This document shows, one piece after another, positions 21,545 through 32,591 of a DNA stretch of 64,000 nucleotides. Position 1 is the stretch's first letter. Each line of letters begins with the position of its first letter. Made by a program: the position numbers and the translations under genes. This DNA is from Thaumatotibia leucotreta. Taxonomy: Eukaryota > Arthropoda > Insecta > Lepidoptera > Tortricidae. The notes under the pieces were generated by a model. It was not told the DNA's origin, did no database searches, and saw only the letters and a list, made by a program, of their open reading frames with translations. The stretch spans positions 1 to 64,000 of the forward strand of contig JALPQI010001825.1 of the NCBI GenBank assembly GCA_025490895.1, in the 5' to 3' direction.

Positions 21545-22146
21545 TTTTTTAGGGTTCCGTAGTATAGAAACCCTTAACGCCACCCGGCATTGGTCTAAGG
21601 CGATCGGCGTGGCGGAAAACCATAAGTGCGAGAGGGAGTTCCGATACGGGCCTCTCGCTCCAATTTATCACCACCGGTCGCCTTAGACCAATGTCGTAGC
21701 CAGGCTATTATAGTTTCGCAATGTCCGTCTGTATGTCCGCAGCATAGCTCAGTGGCCGTTTAAACTAGGCAATTTAGTACAATTAATCATGCCGACAAAG
21801 TTGTAAAATAAAACAAGGAATTTTATGTAGGTAATGTACCCACCACACACGTGATGTTAGGAGGTTTTTTTTATTTTGATATAAACCTATAGGTGAGGTA
21901 TCATTGAATAGGTTTTTTAAAAAGAATTACGGTCTCAAAACATATTTTTTGAGATAACCACTCCAGAATTAAAAAAAAATGGTGTCCGCGCCCTCTATCT
22001 TTTGATCCGTGGGTCCAAAAAATATGAAATAAACATGAATAGTAAGCATAGACAATACTTTAAAATAAAACTACTACGAACGTAGCTGTTTTTAAATAAC
22101 TACGGAACCCTACACTGAGCATGGCCTGACAAGCTCTAGGCCGGTT
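21545..22146. mobile_element. Family G repeat (GGGTTCCGTA type), copy 1
   Basis: Starts AGGGTTCCGTAGTATAG, contains CAATGTCCGTCTGTATGTCC, ends ACTACGGAACCCTACACTGA then GCATGGCCTGACAAGC and AGGCCGGTTTT. A small MITE with arms CATTGGTCTAAGG / CCTTAGACCAATG (21589-21693) is nested near its start. Confidence 0.7.
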
Positions 22147-22498
22147 TTATTACTTTATTAGTGACTGACGTAATTCCTCTCCTCCGTCTTTAACATTACA
22201 TAAATTCGCATATCATCTCAAATGAACCAAGCATTTCAAGATAAGATTCTCACAGCATATTAAATAGTGTAAGGTTAGGCCGGTAAATGTCGTGACCGCC
22301 CCACGGGCTCTATTTGGTTGTATTCAGAGTTGTCAAGTGCCGTAGACGAGACGGCCAACGGACCTAGGCGAGTGACCATTATGTGAGACGTGAGACTATT
22401 TTCAGATCTGGGATTAGGTACCTATTTACCTAACCTACCTATTTTTCTACTTTACTCAAGAAGCAGTAGAAATACTTAAAAACTATTAAACTCTGAAG
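22147..22498. other. Intergenic
   Basis: Nothing recognised. Confidence 0.35.
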
Positions 22499-23517
22499 TA
22501 GAGTACACAAAAAGCCATACAAAAAAAAAAGAAAAAAAACTTAACCTATCTACTTACCTAGGTATACAAGGCGTCCCAATTAAAGGGATTGTTCCTTAAA
22601 TATTGTAGGTAGGGAATTTAGCTCAAAGATGACTTTACGAATTTTTTAAATATTAGTAATTCCTGAATACACAGATAAAAAAAATTTACTCTCCTTAATA
22701 GTACATAATTTCGTTGCAATTTGAATCAGATATTTGACGTTGTTCCTTTCTTTAAAAATACTATGTTACTTAAGACTAAGAGTTATTATTTTTTAGTCAT
22801 CCTTTCGATTGACATCATAAAAATAGGGGTTATTCTTTTTTCACATTTAAGTCGGTTCGGTTTCTAGACGAACTAAGTAATTTTCAGAAAATGAATGTAG
22901 AGTTACTAACTTTAAATAAGTTAGGAACTATGTATTTATATAAATGTTGTATCGTGTTGTTATTTTGCAAATGTACCAATGAATGAAATTGTTTTTTTTA
23001 CCGAAGAACGAAAAAGAACGTAAAATCTTTCAAAAATTACATTAAGTCTTCTTTTAGCAAGTAAAATACCACTGCGGGAGAATTTTGTTTTTAACATATT
23101 AATTCTGACCATGTGTCCAAAGCTCAACTTTTGATTCAACTCGCATCTCAACATTTCATCAGTTTTTGTCCAAATTGTAAATGCATTCAATTGCATATGA
23201 AATAGTTACTTGGAATCTAATCGCTGCGTAATTTAGATATTACATCCTGCGCAAACAATGTAATGTACTATGCATTATTTATTAGAAATTGGCGTTTTTG
23301 GAAACATAAAAAAGCGAGACCACCAAAGTGACATGTCTATTGTTCTTACCATGGACTGTGTGTAGACCGTGAGTTTAACGCAGGCTTACTTTATATCCCT
23401 CTCGGTCGCACAATATCGATAAGTAACAATCGTATAAGTCTTGGTCGCACCCATTCGCGAGTTTGAGCTAGACATTAAGCAAGTCTGCGTACATTGATGG
23501 CTTGAAAGTTAACGTTT

Positions 23518-23668
23518 AAAGGTGCATTTAGACCAAATAAGTATTCGCTCAATCTATCAACTACTCTAAGAAATTCTTTCGTTACACAAAACGTTATTCG
23601 TCGAAATTCGTTGATTTCGTAGAGTGGGGGATAGAATGAGCGAATGCTCGTTTGGTCTAAATGCACCT
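23518..23668. mobile_element. MITE family B, copy 3
   Basis: Variant arms AGGTGCATTTAGACCAAAT and inverse; mutated centre (AATCTATCAACTACTC) compared with copy 4. Confidence 0.75.
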
Positions 23669-24525
23669 AGAGTACACAAAAAGCCATACAAAAAAAAAAG
23701 AAAAAAAACTTAACCTATCTACTTACCTAGGTATACAAGGCGTCCCCAATTAAAGGGATTGTTCCTTAAATATTGTAGGTAGGGAATTTAGCTCAAAGAT
23801 GACTTTACGAATTTTTTAAATATTAGTAATTCCTGAATACACAGATAAAAAAAATTTACTCTCCTTAATAGTACATAATTTCGTTGCAATTTGAATCAGA
23901 TATTTGACGTTGTTCCTTTCTTTAAAAATACTATGTTACTTAAGACTAAGAGTTATTATTTTTTAGTCATCCTTTCGATTGACATCATAAAAATAGGGGT
24001 TATTCTTTTTTCACATTTAAGTCGGTTCGGTTTCTAGACGAACTAAGTAATTTTCAGAAAATGAATGTAGAGTTACTAACTTTAAATAAGTTAGGAACTA
24101 TGTATTTATATAAATGTTGTATCGTGTTGTTATTTTGCAAATGTACCAATGAATGAAATTGTTTTTTTTACCGAAGAACGAAAAAGAACGTAAAATCTTT
24201 CAAAAATTACATTAAGTCTTCTTTTAGCAAGTAAAATACCACTGCGGGAGAATTGAAAGAAACAATGTAATGTACTATGCATTATTTATTAGAAATTGGC
24301 GTTTTTGGAAACATAAAAAAGCGAGACCACCAAAGTGACATGTCTATTGTTCTTACCATGGACTGTGTGTAGACCGTGAGTTTAACGCAGGCTTACTTTA
24401 TATCCCTCTCGGTCGCACAATATCGATAAGTAAAAATCGTATAAGTCTTGGTCGCACCCATTCGCGAGTTTGAACTAGACATTAAGCAAGTCTGCGTACA
24501 TTGGTGGCTTGAAAGTTAACGTTTA

Positions 24526-24676
24526 AAGGTGCATTTAGACCAAATAAGTATTCGCTCATTCTATCCCCTACTCTACGAAATTCTTTCGTTACACAAAACG
24601 TTATTCGTCGAAATTCGTTGATTTCGTAGAGTGGGGGATAGAATGAGCGAATGCTCGTTTGGTCTAAATGCACCTT
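24526..24676. mobile_element. MITE family B, copy 4
   Basis: Same variant as copy 3, carried by the tandem duplication, with the less mutated centre CATTCTATCCCCTACTC. Confidence 0.8.
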
Positions 24677-25054
24677 AAGACTTGTTTAATTTATTTCTGT
24701 AGCCGTACAGTCACCATCAGATAAATCGGAGCGGCCACGGTTGTCCAAAATATCTGAACATTCACTCTAACGAAATGAATGACATGAACAAAGGCCTGCT
24801 CAGGGTGCTTAGACAAGTTGCCAATCGCTAACGCTTAATCGTCAATCGTAAACGAAAGGCAGCTAACTGTCTTTGTCACTAAAGCACACATACGCAGGAC
24901 TCACAATAATGAGAAAATTACAATACACAAAACTTAAGAATAATATATATATAAGTATATGTATATTGTATATAGTCAGGCTTACTCACTTTTTTAGGGC
25001 TTTTACTTTATTCACTTAAGGTTGTGGTAGGTGTAGTAGGAGATCGTGGTAGCT
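24677..25054. other. Intergenic with MITE fragments
   Basis: A family I arm at about 24705-24790 (TACAGTCACCATCAGATAAA, GAGCGGCCACGG) and half of a family D element at 24799-24890. No gene. Confidence 0.5.
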
Positions 25055-25062
25055 CTCTGGGG

Positions 25063-25268
25063 CAAGGCCGGATTTAGGGGGGGGGCAACCGGGGCTACAG
25101 CCCCGGGGCCTCCACGAAAGAGGGCCCCCCCACAATAGATATTTCGAAAAAAACACTAGTAAAAATTGACTAAAAAAATTGTCTACTTTATTTGGAAAAT
25201 AATTGGTAGCCAGGGGGCCTCCACTCCTTTGTTGCCCCGAAGCCTCTCAACCTCTAAATCCGGCCCTG
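25063..25268. mobile_element. hAT-like MITE with 8 bp target duplication
   Basis: CTCTGGGG at 25055-25062 and 25269-25276 is an exact 8 bp duplication. Element ends CAAGGCCGGATTTAGG and CTCTAAATCCGGCCCTG are inverted. 206 bp, very GC-rich ends, AT-rich middle, no coding. 8 bp duplications with CA...TG ends fit the hAT superfamily. Confidence 0.85.
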
Positions 25269-25274
25269 CTCTGG

Positions 25275-25514
25275 GGCCTATTTCTCGAAAGTAGTTTGTA
25301 ACTTGTAATACAAGCGGGAGTCCTTGGGCCTGTTGCATAACAAATTACAACTAATATTACAAGCGAAAGCTTTCTAGCAAGACAGATAAAAAAGAGACTT
25401 CCGCTTGTAATATTACTTGTAATTTGTTATGCAATAGGCCCCTTATCTTATTAGTGACGTTAAAAAGAGACTTCCACCTGTATTACAAGTTACAAGCTTT
25501 TGAGAAACGGGCCT
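25275..25514. mobile_element. MITE with a second MITE nested in it
   Basis: Outer arms: GGCCTATTTCTCGAAAGTAG with TTGTAACTTGTAATACAAG, mirrored by TATTACAAGTTACAAG...GAGAAACGGGCCT. Inner element 25326-25438: GGGCCTGTTGCATAACAAAT mirrored by ATTTGTTATGCAATAGGCC, possibly with a CCTT duplication. The two share TTACAAGC motifs and may be related. Confidence 0.65.
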
Positions 25515-25655
25515 CAGTACGGTTAGTACATGATTGGTGCGACACTATGTCGCCGCGAGATAGACTATCCGTCCCTCTTTTATTAATATAGTTAGTAAAA
25601 GACGGGAAATCTATCTCACAGCAACATACTGTCGCACTAATCATGTGCTAAGCGT
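25515..25655. mobile_element. MITE family H, copy 1
   Basis: CAGTACGGTTAGTACATGAT mirrored by AATCATGTGCTAAGCGTACTG; interior CGTCCCTCTTTTATTAA. Also at 53730-53890 and, partially, near 1190. Confidence 0.75.
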
Positions 25656-25657
25656 AC

Positions 25658-25820
25658 TGGGTGCTTAGACAAGTTGCCAATCGCTAACGCTTAATAATCG
25701 TCAATCGTAAGCGAAAGGCAGCTAGCTGTCTTTGTCGCACTAATATGAAAGAGTGACAGAGAGGGAAAACTAAAATACGCTAATGAGTTTTAGCGATTGA
25801 CAACTTGGCTAAGAACACTT
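25658..25820. mobile_element. MITE family D, copy 3
   Basis: GGGTGCTTAGACAAGTTGCC at the left; the right arm TTTTAGCGATTGACAACTTG is diverged. It directly abuts family H. Confidence 0.65.
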
Positions 25821-25829
25821 GCCTACTAC

Positions 25830-25950
25830 CGAGAAAATCGAAGTTCGTAAATTTCGAGGATTTTTCTCTGTCACTACAACAAAGGCGACATTAGAGTGAG
25901 AGAGACAAATCCCCGAAATTTACGAATTCGTTTTTCGCGGTAGGGCCGCT
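25830..25950. mobile_element. MITE family F, copy 5
   Basis: ATCGAAGTTCGTAAATTTCG mirrored by GAAATTTACGAATTCG, ending TTCGCGGTAGGGCCGC. Confidence 0.65.
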
Positions 25951-26348
25951 GGTCTATTTCCGAGCATTCCCGAGAACTGCCGACGGCTGCCGAGCTTCCA
26001 GATCCCGCGATACACCGCGATTAATGACGCTGGTCCTGCGCATCTCAGTGTGTCTCTAAATGTACTGAAGCAGATAACGCTAGATTTATCAGCAGGAAGT
26101 CTGTAGGCTTGGGGTTATTTGTTGCATGTATCCGATAATCAAGTCAAAATAGCCATGTGTTTAGTGATGTGCCGTACATATCTCAGTGGGGTTACCATGA
26201 CGTACCTGGGTCATTTGCAGAAAAAGTGTACCTTTTAATGTCACGAAAATAAGTATGTAAATTGAAATTTCTCAGTTTAGTTACTCCCATACTAAAGGTA
26301 TTAAACGAAATGTAACGAAACTGATAAAAAAATTTTTTTTGTTTTCCA
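25951..26348. other. Intergenic
   Basis: Nothing recognised up to the RTE tail. Confidence 0.4.
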
Positions 26349-26442
26349 ATGGATGCGGACAGCTCACGACCGATATTTGTGGAACTCTCTGGGGGAGGCC
26401 TATGTCCAGCAGTGGACGTCAATTGGCTGATGATGATGATGA
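26349..26442 (+). pseudogene. RTE-type LINE, ORF end and microsatellite tail
   Basis: The + strand reads WMRTAHDRYLWNSLGEAY then VQQWTSIG and TGA at 26424-26426, followed by (TGA)n. W..A.DR..W...GEAYVQQW.. is a classic RTE carboxy terminus. Heavily 5' truncated. Its last residues match those encoded at the 3' end of family A. Confidence 0.8.
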
Positions 26443-27359
26443 TGAAATATGTTAGTAAAATATATGTGTTGTGTCTTGTGTCTCCTTTAAGGCTCAGTCG
26501 TTTAGGATAAGTGTAGGTACCTTCGTTCTCAGCACTTCATTGGCTTTAACCAAGCAGTTTAAAGTAAACCTTTAAACAAATGGCGGATCAAAGTTCGATT
26601 TATCACACGACAGCCGTCGTCGGCAAAAAGAAAGTAATTTTTACTCCAATCAATCACTCCAAAAAACGGGCCATGCTCCAAGGGTAATTCGCTAGAATTC
26701 CTCGAGAGATTTAGTACCTCAACTCGTGCTAAACCAACGACGATATAATGAGGACGCCGGCTCATTGTCCGTGGCTAAAAAGAGGAGATAAATAACCAAA
26801 TGAGAATGGAAAAAGGGCAAAAATGGTGAAATAAAGGAAGCTTCAATTGGACAAAGGGGCCGAAGAAGGATAATTCGTCGGGGATATGCACCAATTGTCA
26901 CTGTTTTGTTCATTTTGGCGGTGACAGAGCTTGAGCCGGCGTCTTGTAGGCGCGGGAGCACAAACCTCTTAAACTTGAAAAGGGCGTAACTCTCCTATAA
27001 ATCCGTTAAGACTTATGCCTTTTTAGTGTGATCACGAATCACCGTCTGACGCCTGAAGTGTTAAATCCTAACCATTTATTAGTTGAGACGCTGAGTGGAG
27101 CATAAAACTTTGATTTTGGGAAAATAACTAGTCTCCCCACCTATTTTAGTGCTGTAAAATTGGGTAATAAGGTGTAGTAAAACGTGATGGCTACTAACTA
27201 CATACCTTTATTTATTTTGATCTTCCTAAATTAGGCTTTATTTTGAGTGTGTAATGGTATCGGTGTGTACTGACACACCATTACCCATTAGAAAAGCATA
27301 ACCACACTTTCAAGTTTTTTAATAATTTACTTGATGGATCGCTTCGCAATATAATCTCC
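26443..27359. other. Intergenic
   Basis: No gene. A short imperfect palindrome (GTGTGTAATGGTATCGGTGT / ACACACCATTACCC) lies at about 27247-27287. Confidence 0.4.
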
Positions 27360-27470
27360 TTAACCCGGCGAGAGTGTGGCGCAAAAAGTTAAACAAAAAT
27401 AAACTCTAAATATATTGACATAAGTCAAACGCAGGGTATGAGATACCCTGCCACACTCCCGCCGGGTTAA
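27360..27470. mobile_element. piggyBac-like MITE at TTAA sites
   Basis: TTAA at 27360-27363 and 27467-27470; just inside, CCCGGCGAGAGTGTGGC is mirrored by CCACACTCCCGCCGGG. TTAA target duplication plus CCC-starting ends fits piggyBac-type elements. About 103 bp, no coding. Confidence 0.75.
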
Positions 27471-27634
27471 GCCTTGTGGCAACAGTCGTGTCTGTATTGT
27501 GTATGAATTTAACAAAATAAAAAATGGGTGCGATTTTACGGTAAACCAAACGGTACTCGCGAAATGGTCGAAAACTAGCAAGGTGACCTTGACCTGACCT
27601 GTCTTATAATACATACCTACGCGAATCGAAAATG

Positions 27635-27733
27635 GTAAATTTGGAGAATTTATCCCTGTGACTCCAACGATGGAATTGACGAATGGAAAATATTGACGAT
27701 TTAAATTTACGATTATTTAAGTTCGCGGTAGGG
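27635..27733. mobile_element. MITE family F, copy 6
   Basis: Decayed copy: AATGGTAAATTTGGAG...GTGACTCCAACG...TTCGCGGTAGGGG. Confidence 0.45.
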
Positions 27734-27824
27734 GTTATGCTTCTTACTCTTTTGCGTAGTGGTTTTGATATGTTAAGTTGTTTAGAACCTCCATGACATT
27801 AGCTTTGGTGCTCTTCAGAGGGAC

Positions 27825-27975
27825 GCACACGTACAGTAGCTATCAAATATATCGAAGCAGCCAGGGCGTTCACAAATATCTGAGCAAGACTGTATTGCCA
27901 TGGCTTTAAAATACATGTTCAGATATTTTGAGGACCTACCATGGCCGCTCTGATATATCTGATGGTGACTGTACT
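27825..27975. mobile_element. MITE family I
   Basis: GTACAGTAGCTATCAAATAT with AATATCTGAGCA, mirrored by TGTTCAGATATTTTGAGGA and ATATATCTGATGGTGACTGT. A one-armed relative is at 24705. Confidence 0.65.
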
Positions 27976-29747
27976 AGGTAATAAAAAAAAAAGGGTAATC
28001 TAACTGGTAGGCTTCAAGTCTCTATCAGCTGTTAAATGCGCACCTAGTTTATTTTTCTACAATAAATGAATTCACTTTTTGCAAACGACTAACCTTCATA
28101 CATCTACTGATGCGTAAGTAAATTTCGTACATATGGCACGTGATTCGTCGGTTGATTTTGTAGAGTGGATAGAATGAGTGAACGCTCGTTTGGTCTAAAA
28201 TGTCTAAATTCACCTTTAGGGGTATAGACCTATGGCGTAAGACGATATTATGTCAGGTTAAGTATGAAAGTAAGGCCCCAAAAAAAGATTTTTTCCGTCC
28301 CCACAATAACTTAGTACCAATCTAAATAATTATTTTATGTGTAAGTATTTTAACCTGTGGTTTGTGTACAATAAAGAATACATACAACTTTTAAAAAGTT
28401 TTTATTATAAGCTATTTGAGCCTAAGTACTCATTTAAGTAGGAAAGGAACCCAGGATTGTAAAACACGTTGCCCTTCTCTAGTATCAGTCGGAAAACGAT
28501 AGTTGAAGCAACATTTATGTCCCCAATGAAAAATACCCCAGGAAAGCAATTCTCGCAAATTCACAAACACCGTGTCCAATGGAATCTACGAGCGATCAAA
28601 CAGAAACACCGTTTAATATTCCTCACCACCAGCTATCGCAATAAATGTCCAAATATTTGTCACAAAGCATTTTGGCAAATTCAAATAAAACCGTAACTAA
28701 GAGCCCTACTAAATCCCTAGAGATGGGTCAAGCAATATCATTGGCAATCCCAAATAAATCTCATCCCTAAATATATACATCTAGGGTTAAGAATCCAGAA
28801 GTATGTACTTTCAAATAATTCATACTTCCTGACTCCACTCCGGTATTTTCCAAAGTCAAATCTGACGCCGATGCTATAAGACTTACTTTCCTGAATCACA
28901 ATTTCATAGACACCTTCTATCCGCTCTTGTAAACCAAACTGTTTATCGAAGGACCAAGGCATATTTTTGCCCGTTTATTAGACAGAGTGGACAATTTCTG
29001 TATGTTAGATTCGCGACGGCTAATATTTCGCGGTGATATTGGCCAGAGATGCTGGATAAGATTTATTCGTGGCGTCACGGTGGGTTTCATATCAAAATTA
29101 AATATCTGAGAGGGGACGGAATGCGGGTGAAACGCTATTGACACTTTGGATGTTATGTTTTGATTAAACAGATTTCATGGAATACCTAAACGTTACAAAA
29201 AGAATGTACTAATAGTACACTATGTGCTACTAAGAGAATATTGTACAAATATTACGTCATTATCGTATCAATTGGGGTTCATCGACATTAATGAAGGTTT
29301 TCTGAAATGACGTTCACCAGGGCGGCAGTACTGAGGCGTCAGGTCCAGAAACTTGTCTAAATTCTCAGAGCGCCTATAGTTTAGTGTTTAAATGTTTTGT
29401 ATGAGGTTATAAAATTACATAAAAAAAAAACTTTCTAGCTAGTTTTTGTTTCGGGCTAGATAATTGTGTTTTTTAGCGGGACCTTACCGCTAAGTGACGC
29501 CAACTAGTGGCATACGTTTTCGAGATAACCCTCATTGGTGCCTTATTTTTTTATGAACTCTGAAAATTGTTGAATAACATTGTTAAAATGTCGTTTGTTG
29601 ACTTCAAAGAAAAAACCATAGATTCCACAGAATGTAGTGTATGAAATTACAGACCCCAATTTTATAGGTAAAGACCTAAGTAATACTGTTTATAAGGTAA
29701 TTATTCTTAGTATTCCTAACATACTAGGCTAGTCTAGTTCTAGGCTA
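27976..29747. other. Intergenic, no supported gene
   Basis: A decayed family B right arm near 28130-28215 (GATAGAATGAGTGAACGCTC, TTTGGTCTAAAA). Open frames of about 75 codons at 28469-29144 lack any features. A small CTAGGCTAG palindromic cluster lies at 29725-29760. Confidence 0.4.
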
Positions 29748-29920
29748 GGCTAGACTAGTTTCTTATAGCGCTGGCTCAGCGACTCGAAATGAATCTCGGC
29801 CTCTGACACTGTAGTTAGCCATTCATTCCTGCTCTGTGTTATCTGACGCCAGTCAGTCGCTTGAGGATCACACAGGTCTTTCTGGACCTCGTCGATCCAT
29901 CGGTATCTGGGTCGTCCGAC
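29748..29920 (-). pseudogene. LINE protein tail (RTE/Ingi-like)
   Basis: The minus strand reads VGRPRYRWIDEVQKDLCD, then PQATDWRQITQSRNEWL, then TTVSEAEIHFESLSQRYK and a stop near 29750. GRP..RW.D....DL....W...A..R..W...V is the usual post-RT tail of RTE-type LINEs. Upstream (to about 29985) the frame shifts. Confidence 0.7.
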
Positions 29921-30159
29921 CGGACGTTATGCAGTCGATCGCCACATGTAAGCTCTTTGGGCAGCACGATCCTCTCCCATTATATTATAAATGTTAATAT
30001 TAAACATGTTCCTCGCATGAGTGTGCATAATAGAAACGATTTTTAGTGTCGATACTGGGAAAGTCGATAAAAAATTATATTTCCAAAAATAACATTTATT
30101 TTACACAGAAAATATTAATTTCATATACTCGTATACGGACAAAATTAACATTCAAAAAT

Positions 30160-30392
30160 GGGTGAATATCTAGGCGTTTTAACCGCCTAATTTTGGTGGC
30201 ATCATTTTGTCGTTCGACAAACTTCGTTTAGAAACTTCGAAGTTTCTAAACGTCTCAATGTTATACTTCGGCATTTGTAAACCATACCTTCCTTCTTCAA
30301 ATGACAAAGTAGTAGCATATTGTAACGAATAGAAACTTCGGCAAAAATGATGCCACCAAAATTGGTCGGTTGAAACGCTCAAATATTTACCC
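30160..30392. mobile_element. MITE abutting the 3' end of SDR1
   Basis: GGGTGAATATCTAGGCGTTT mirrored by AAACGCTCAAATATTTACCC; arms continue through AATTTTGGTGGCATCATTTT. A GAAACTTCGAAGTTTC palindrome lies near the centre. It ends 17 bp from the SDR1 stop codon. Confidence 0.8.
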
Positions 30393-30409
30393 AAATATGT
30401 TATTTTTAT

Positions 30410-31183
30410 TTAAGGTCTGCACGGTAGCATAGTCCATCCATTATCCATAACATAGTTGGATCCAGTGACGCTTCTCGCCTTGTCGCTGGCGAGGAATAAA
30501 ATAACACCGCCTATTTCTTCATTCGTAGCTATAAAACCTTGGGCGGTAGCATCAATCAGCATCTGACGAATCACCTTCGCATCACCAAGGCTATTGTTAC
30601 TGTTGAAATCATTGTCCACTGGTCCAGGGTTCACCGAATTGACTCTAACTCCAGAAGTCACTAGCTCCATCGCTGCGCAACGTGAAAAATGATCCAAAGC
30701 AGCTTTCGATACAAAATACGGCAGCAGTTTCGGATCTTTGCACGGACGTAAAGCTACCACGCTCGAAACGTTAACTACGTTACCCTTCGTCTTAGCCAGA
30801 TGTGGTGCAGCCTGGCTTGTCAAATGAATAACAGCACGTACATTGATCTTCATTACTTGATCGAACGGTTGTAATACAGTGCCGTCCATTAAAGAGCCTG
30901 GTGGAGATATCGTAGCGTTGTTTACCAGCACATCCAATTTTCCGAAGTGTTTGAGAGTTTTAGGGACGACAGTGGCAACGTCAGCTTCGTTGGAGAGGTC
31001 GGCTTGGATGACGAGGGTTTTCCTGCCGAGGGCCTCTATGAGCTTGGCGACGGCGGCTAGCTTGGCGTACGTGCGCGCCACGAGCGCCACGTCGGCGCCC
31101 TCCTTGGCGAACATCAGCGCCGTCGCTGCGCCAATCCCAGAGCTCGCGCCCGTCACTATCACCACTTTGTTAGCAAAACTCAT
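30410..31183 (-). CDS. Short-chain dehydrogenase/reductase SDR1 (FabG-like)
   Basis: Intronless 257-residue classical SDR, an NAD(P)H-dependent oxidoreductase fold; substrate unknown. Seen: cofactor motif TGASSGIG at 11-18, Arg37 after the second strand (favours NADPH), D62-L63, Asn114, Ser141, Tyr156-x-x-x-Lys160 and NPGPV at 185-189. The catalytic Asn/Ser/Tyr/Lys set is therefore complete. Odd: the usual NNAG is NNAT here (88-91), and the end reads NGWTMLPCRP instead of the NG(W/L/C)TMKN of its relatives, with a MITE starting 17 bp past the stop. It is closest to SDR2. The start is fixed by the MSFANKVVIVTG consensus of all six genes. No signal peptide or membrane segment, so probably cytosolic. 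It may be functional or beginning to decay. Confidence 0.85.
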   Translation of the reverse strand: MSFANKVVIVTGASSGIGAATALMFAKEGADVALVARTYAKLAAVAKLIEALGRKTLVIQADLSNEADVATVVPKTLKHFGKLDVLVNNATISPPGSLMDGTVLQPFDQVMKINVRAVIHLTSQAAPHLAKTKGNVVNVSSVVALRPCKDPKLLPYFVSKAALDHFSRCAAMELVTSGVRVNSVNPGPVDNDFNSNNSLGDAKVIRQMLIDATAQGFIATNEEIGGVILFLASDKARSVTGSNYVMDNGWTMLPCRP

Positions 31184-31313
31184 CTTTCTTCAACTTTATT
31201 TTAAGTGCCCGTAAATTGGTATATATTGTAGTGCTTTGAAATTATTACAGGGATTGATCAGAGGCCTCGCGGTTAGGCTATGTGACGAGTCAATTGTTTG
31301 ACTACAAATTTTA

Positions 31314-31343
31314 CATGTAATGCTATCTAAGTGAATGAGATAA
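31314..31343 (-). promoter_or_regulatory. SDR1 upstream GATA pair (degraded)
   Basis: TATCT (31324-31328) and AGATAA (31338-31343) face each other as in the other SDR genes, but the first lacks its leading T and the TATA position reads TTTTACATG, so the TATA box seems lost. Confidence 0.5.
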
Positions 31344-32180
31344 CATGGTACTCATAACTTAAGATATTACAAATATTTATGATTTATACCTAAAGACAAG
31401 TAGTGTCAATATATTAGGTACAATCCGCCAACAAATAAAATTGTATGTAGGTATAGTGCGTCAAACACAACTATTATTCAGGGACGGTTGCTCTAGAGCC
31501 TAGTGGCTAGGTTAAAGCAGCGCCTTATAGCAGCTGTATGAGGGTAATGTATACAATCAGTAATTTTATACGCATTTCATCGATGACACTCTTAAATAAT
31601 GAGTAGGATATAGAACAAGTGATAGCATTAGCAGGTAGGTAACGATGCGCATAAGTGCATAGATAAAACACTTGTTTCAAGGTCTATTTACAAGTGTACA
31701 TGCAATCATCTAGGGTTATTCCCACCTATTTGTAGCCAGTGTTAACAGCTGGGATTTTTCCTATATTCTAGCACAGAAATATTTCGTTGTAGTGACTGAA
31801 AAAAAACGAATAACTAACCGAAACGACCAATGACTTAGTGGAAGGTGTGAACAGGCGGAAATATATTTGCATTAAAATACCTACTTCCAACGTGGAATAA
31901 GTTAAATATCAAGTCATCATAAAAGGCCCCTTTTAACGCACATTTTTGGAGACATTTTTTACATCTTTTTCTTTATTTATGAGAAACATATTAATTAACA
32001 TTGTATGTATGTAATGATGAGTAGTAGATATGTAACCCTATTGTGTGAGTTCATGGACTGGGATAAAAAAGCGCATATACCTTTCTTCATGCATCAAAAT
32101 GACACACGCCAATATTTTTACTAATAAACAACGAAAATAAACCTTACCGACTAGGTAACAACAGGCCAAGCCAAGACACA
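31344..32180. other. Intergenic upstream of SDR1
   Basis: Around 31395-31480 it resembles sequence upstream of SDR3 (AATAAAATTGT, TAGTGCGTCAAACACAA). Otherwise nothing recognised. Confidence 0.4.
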
Positions 32181-32459
32181 TCATCAGCCTATCTCAGTCC
32201 ACTGCTGGACGTAGGCTTCTCCTACTGACTATGCGTATAGGTACCTACGAATTAGGAGGTAAATGCCCATAATCACCACGCTGGGCAAGCGGATTGGCGA
32301 TCGCAGTAATGTGTCCACTATGATGACGCTGCTGCCCGTCATCAGTCAAATCAAAGAATGGTCAGTGACACTAATTCAATCCTTTAGTCGACTCTTACGA
32401 CTCCCGCGGGAAGAGTTGGGGTGGTGACAAATATATTCTTACTGCCGTCACCACACGGC
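32181..32459 (-). mobile_element. Family A retroposon, copy 9
   Basis: Full-length: tail TCATCAGCCTATCTCAGTCC, body CGCTGGGCAAGCGGATTGGC, head CTGCCGTCACCACACGGC. No convincing target duplication. Confidence 0.8.
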
Positions 32460-32590
32460 AAGATGCAATTCTGCAATTGTATATGATAAGCGATAAGTCA
32501 CGTGGCCATAATAATCACGTAAATTTTCGTTCGAATCTGTCATTCTCATACATTTATTACTTATCGCTTATCTTGTACATCAATAGAATT
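32460..32590. mobile_element. Decayed MITE related to 175-322
   Basis: AGATGCAATTCTGCAATTGT and GATAAGCGATAAGTCACGTG match the element at 175; the right arm is degraded. Confidence 0.6.
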
Positions 32591-32591
32591 A

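Larger units (their letters stand above)
22499..24676 (+). repeat. Recent tandem duplication, 1.17 kb unit
   Basis: Unit 1 (22499-23667) and unit 2 (23668-24676) are nearly identical for long stretches (e.g. GAGTACACAAAAAGCC, CTATCTACTTACCTAGG). Unit 2 lacks about 180 bp of unit 1 (about 23075-23255) and differs by a few substitutions. Each unit ends with a family B MITE. No coding. Confidence 0.9.
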
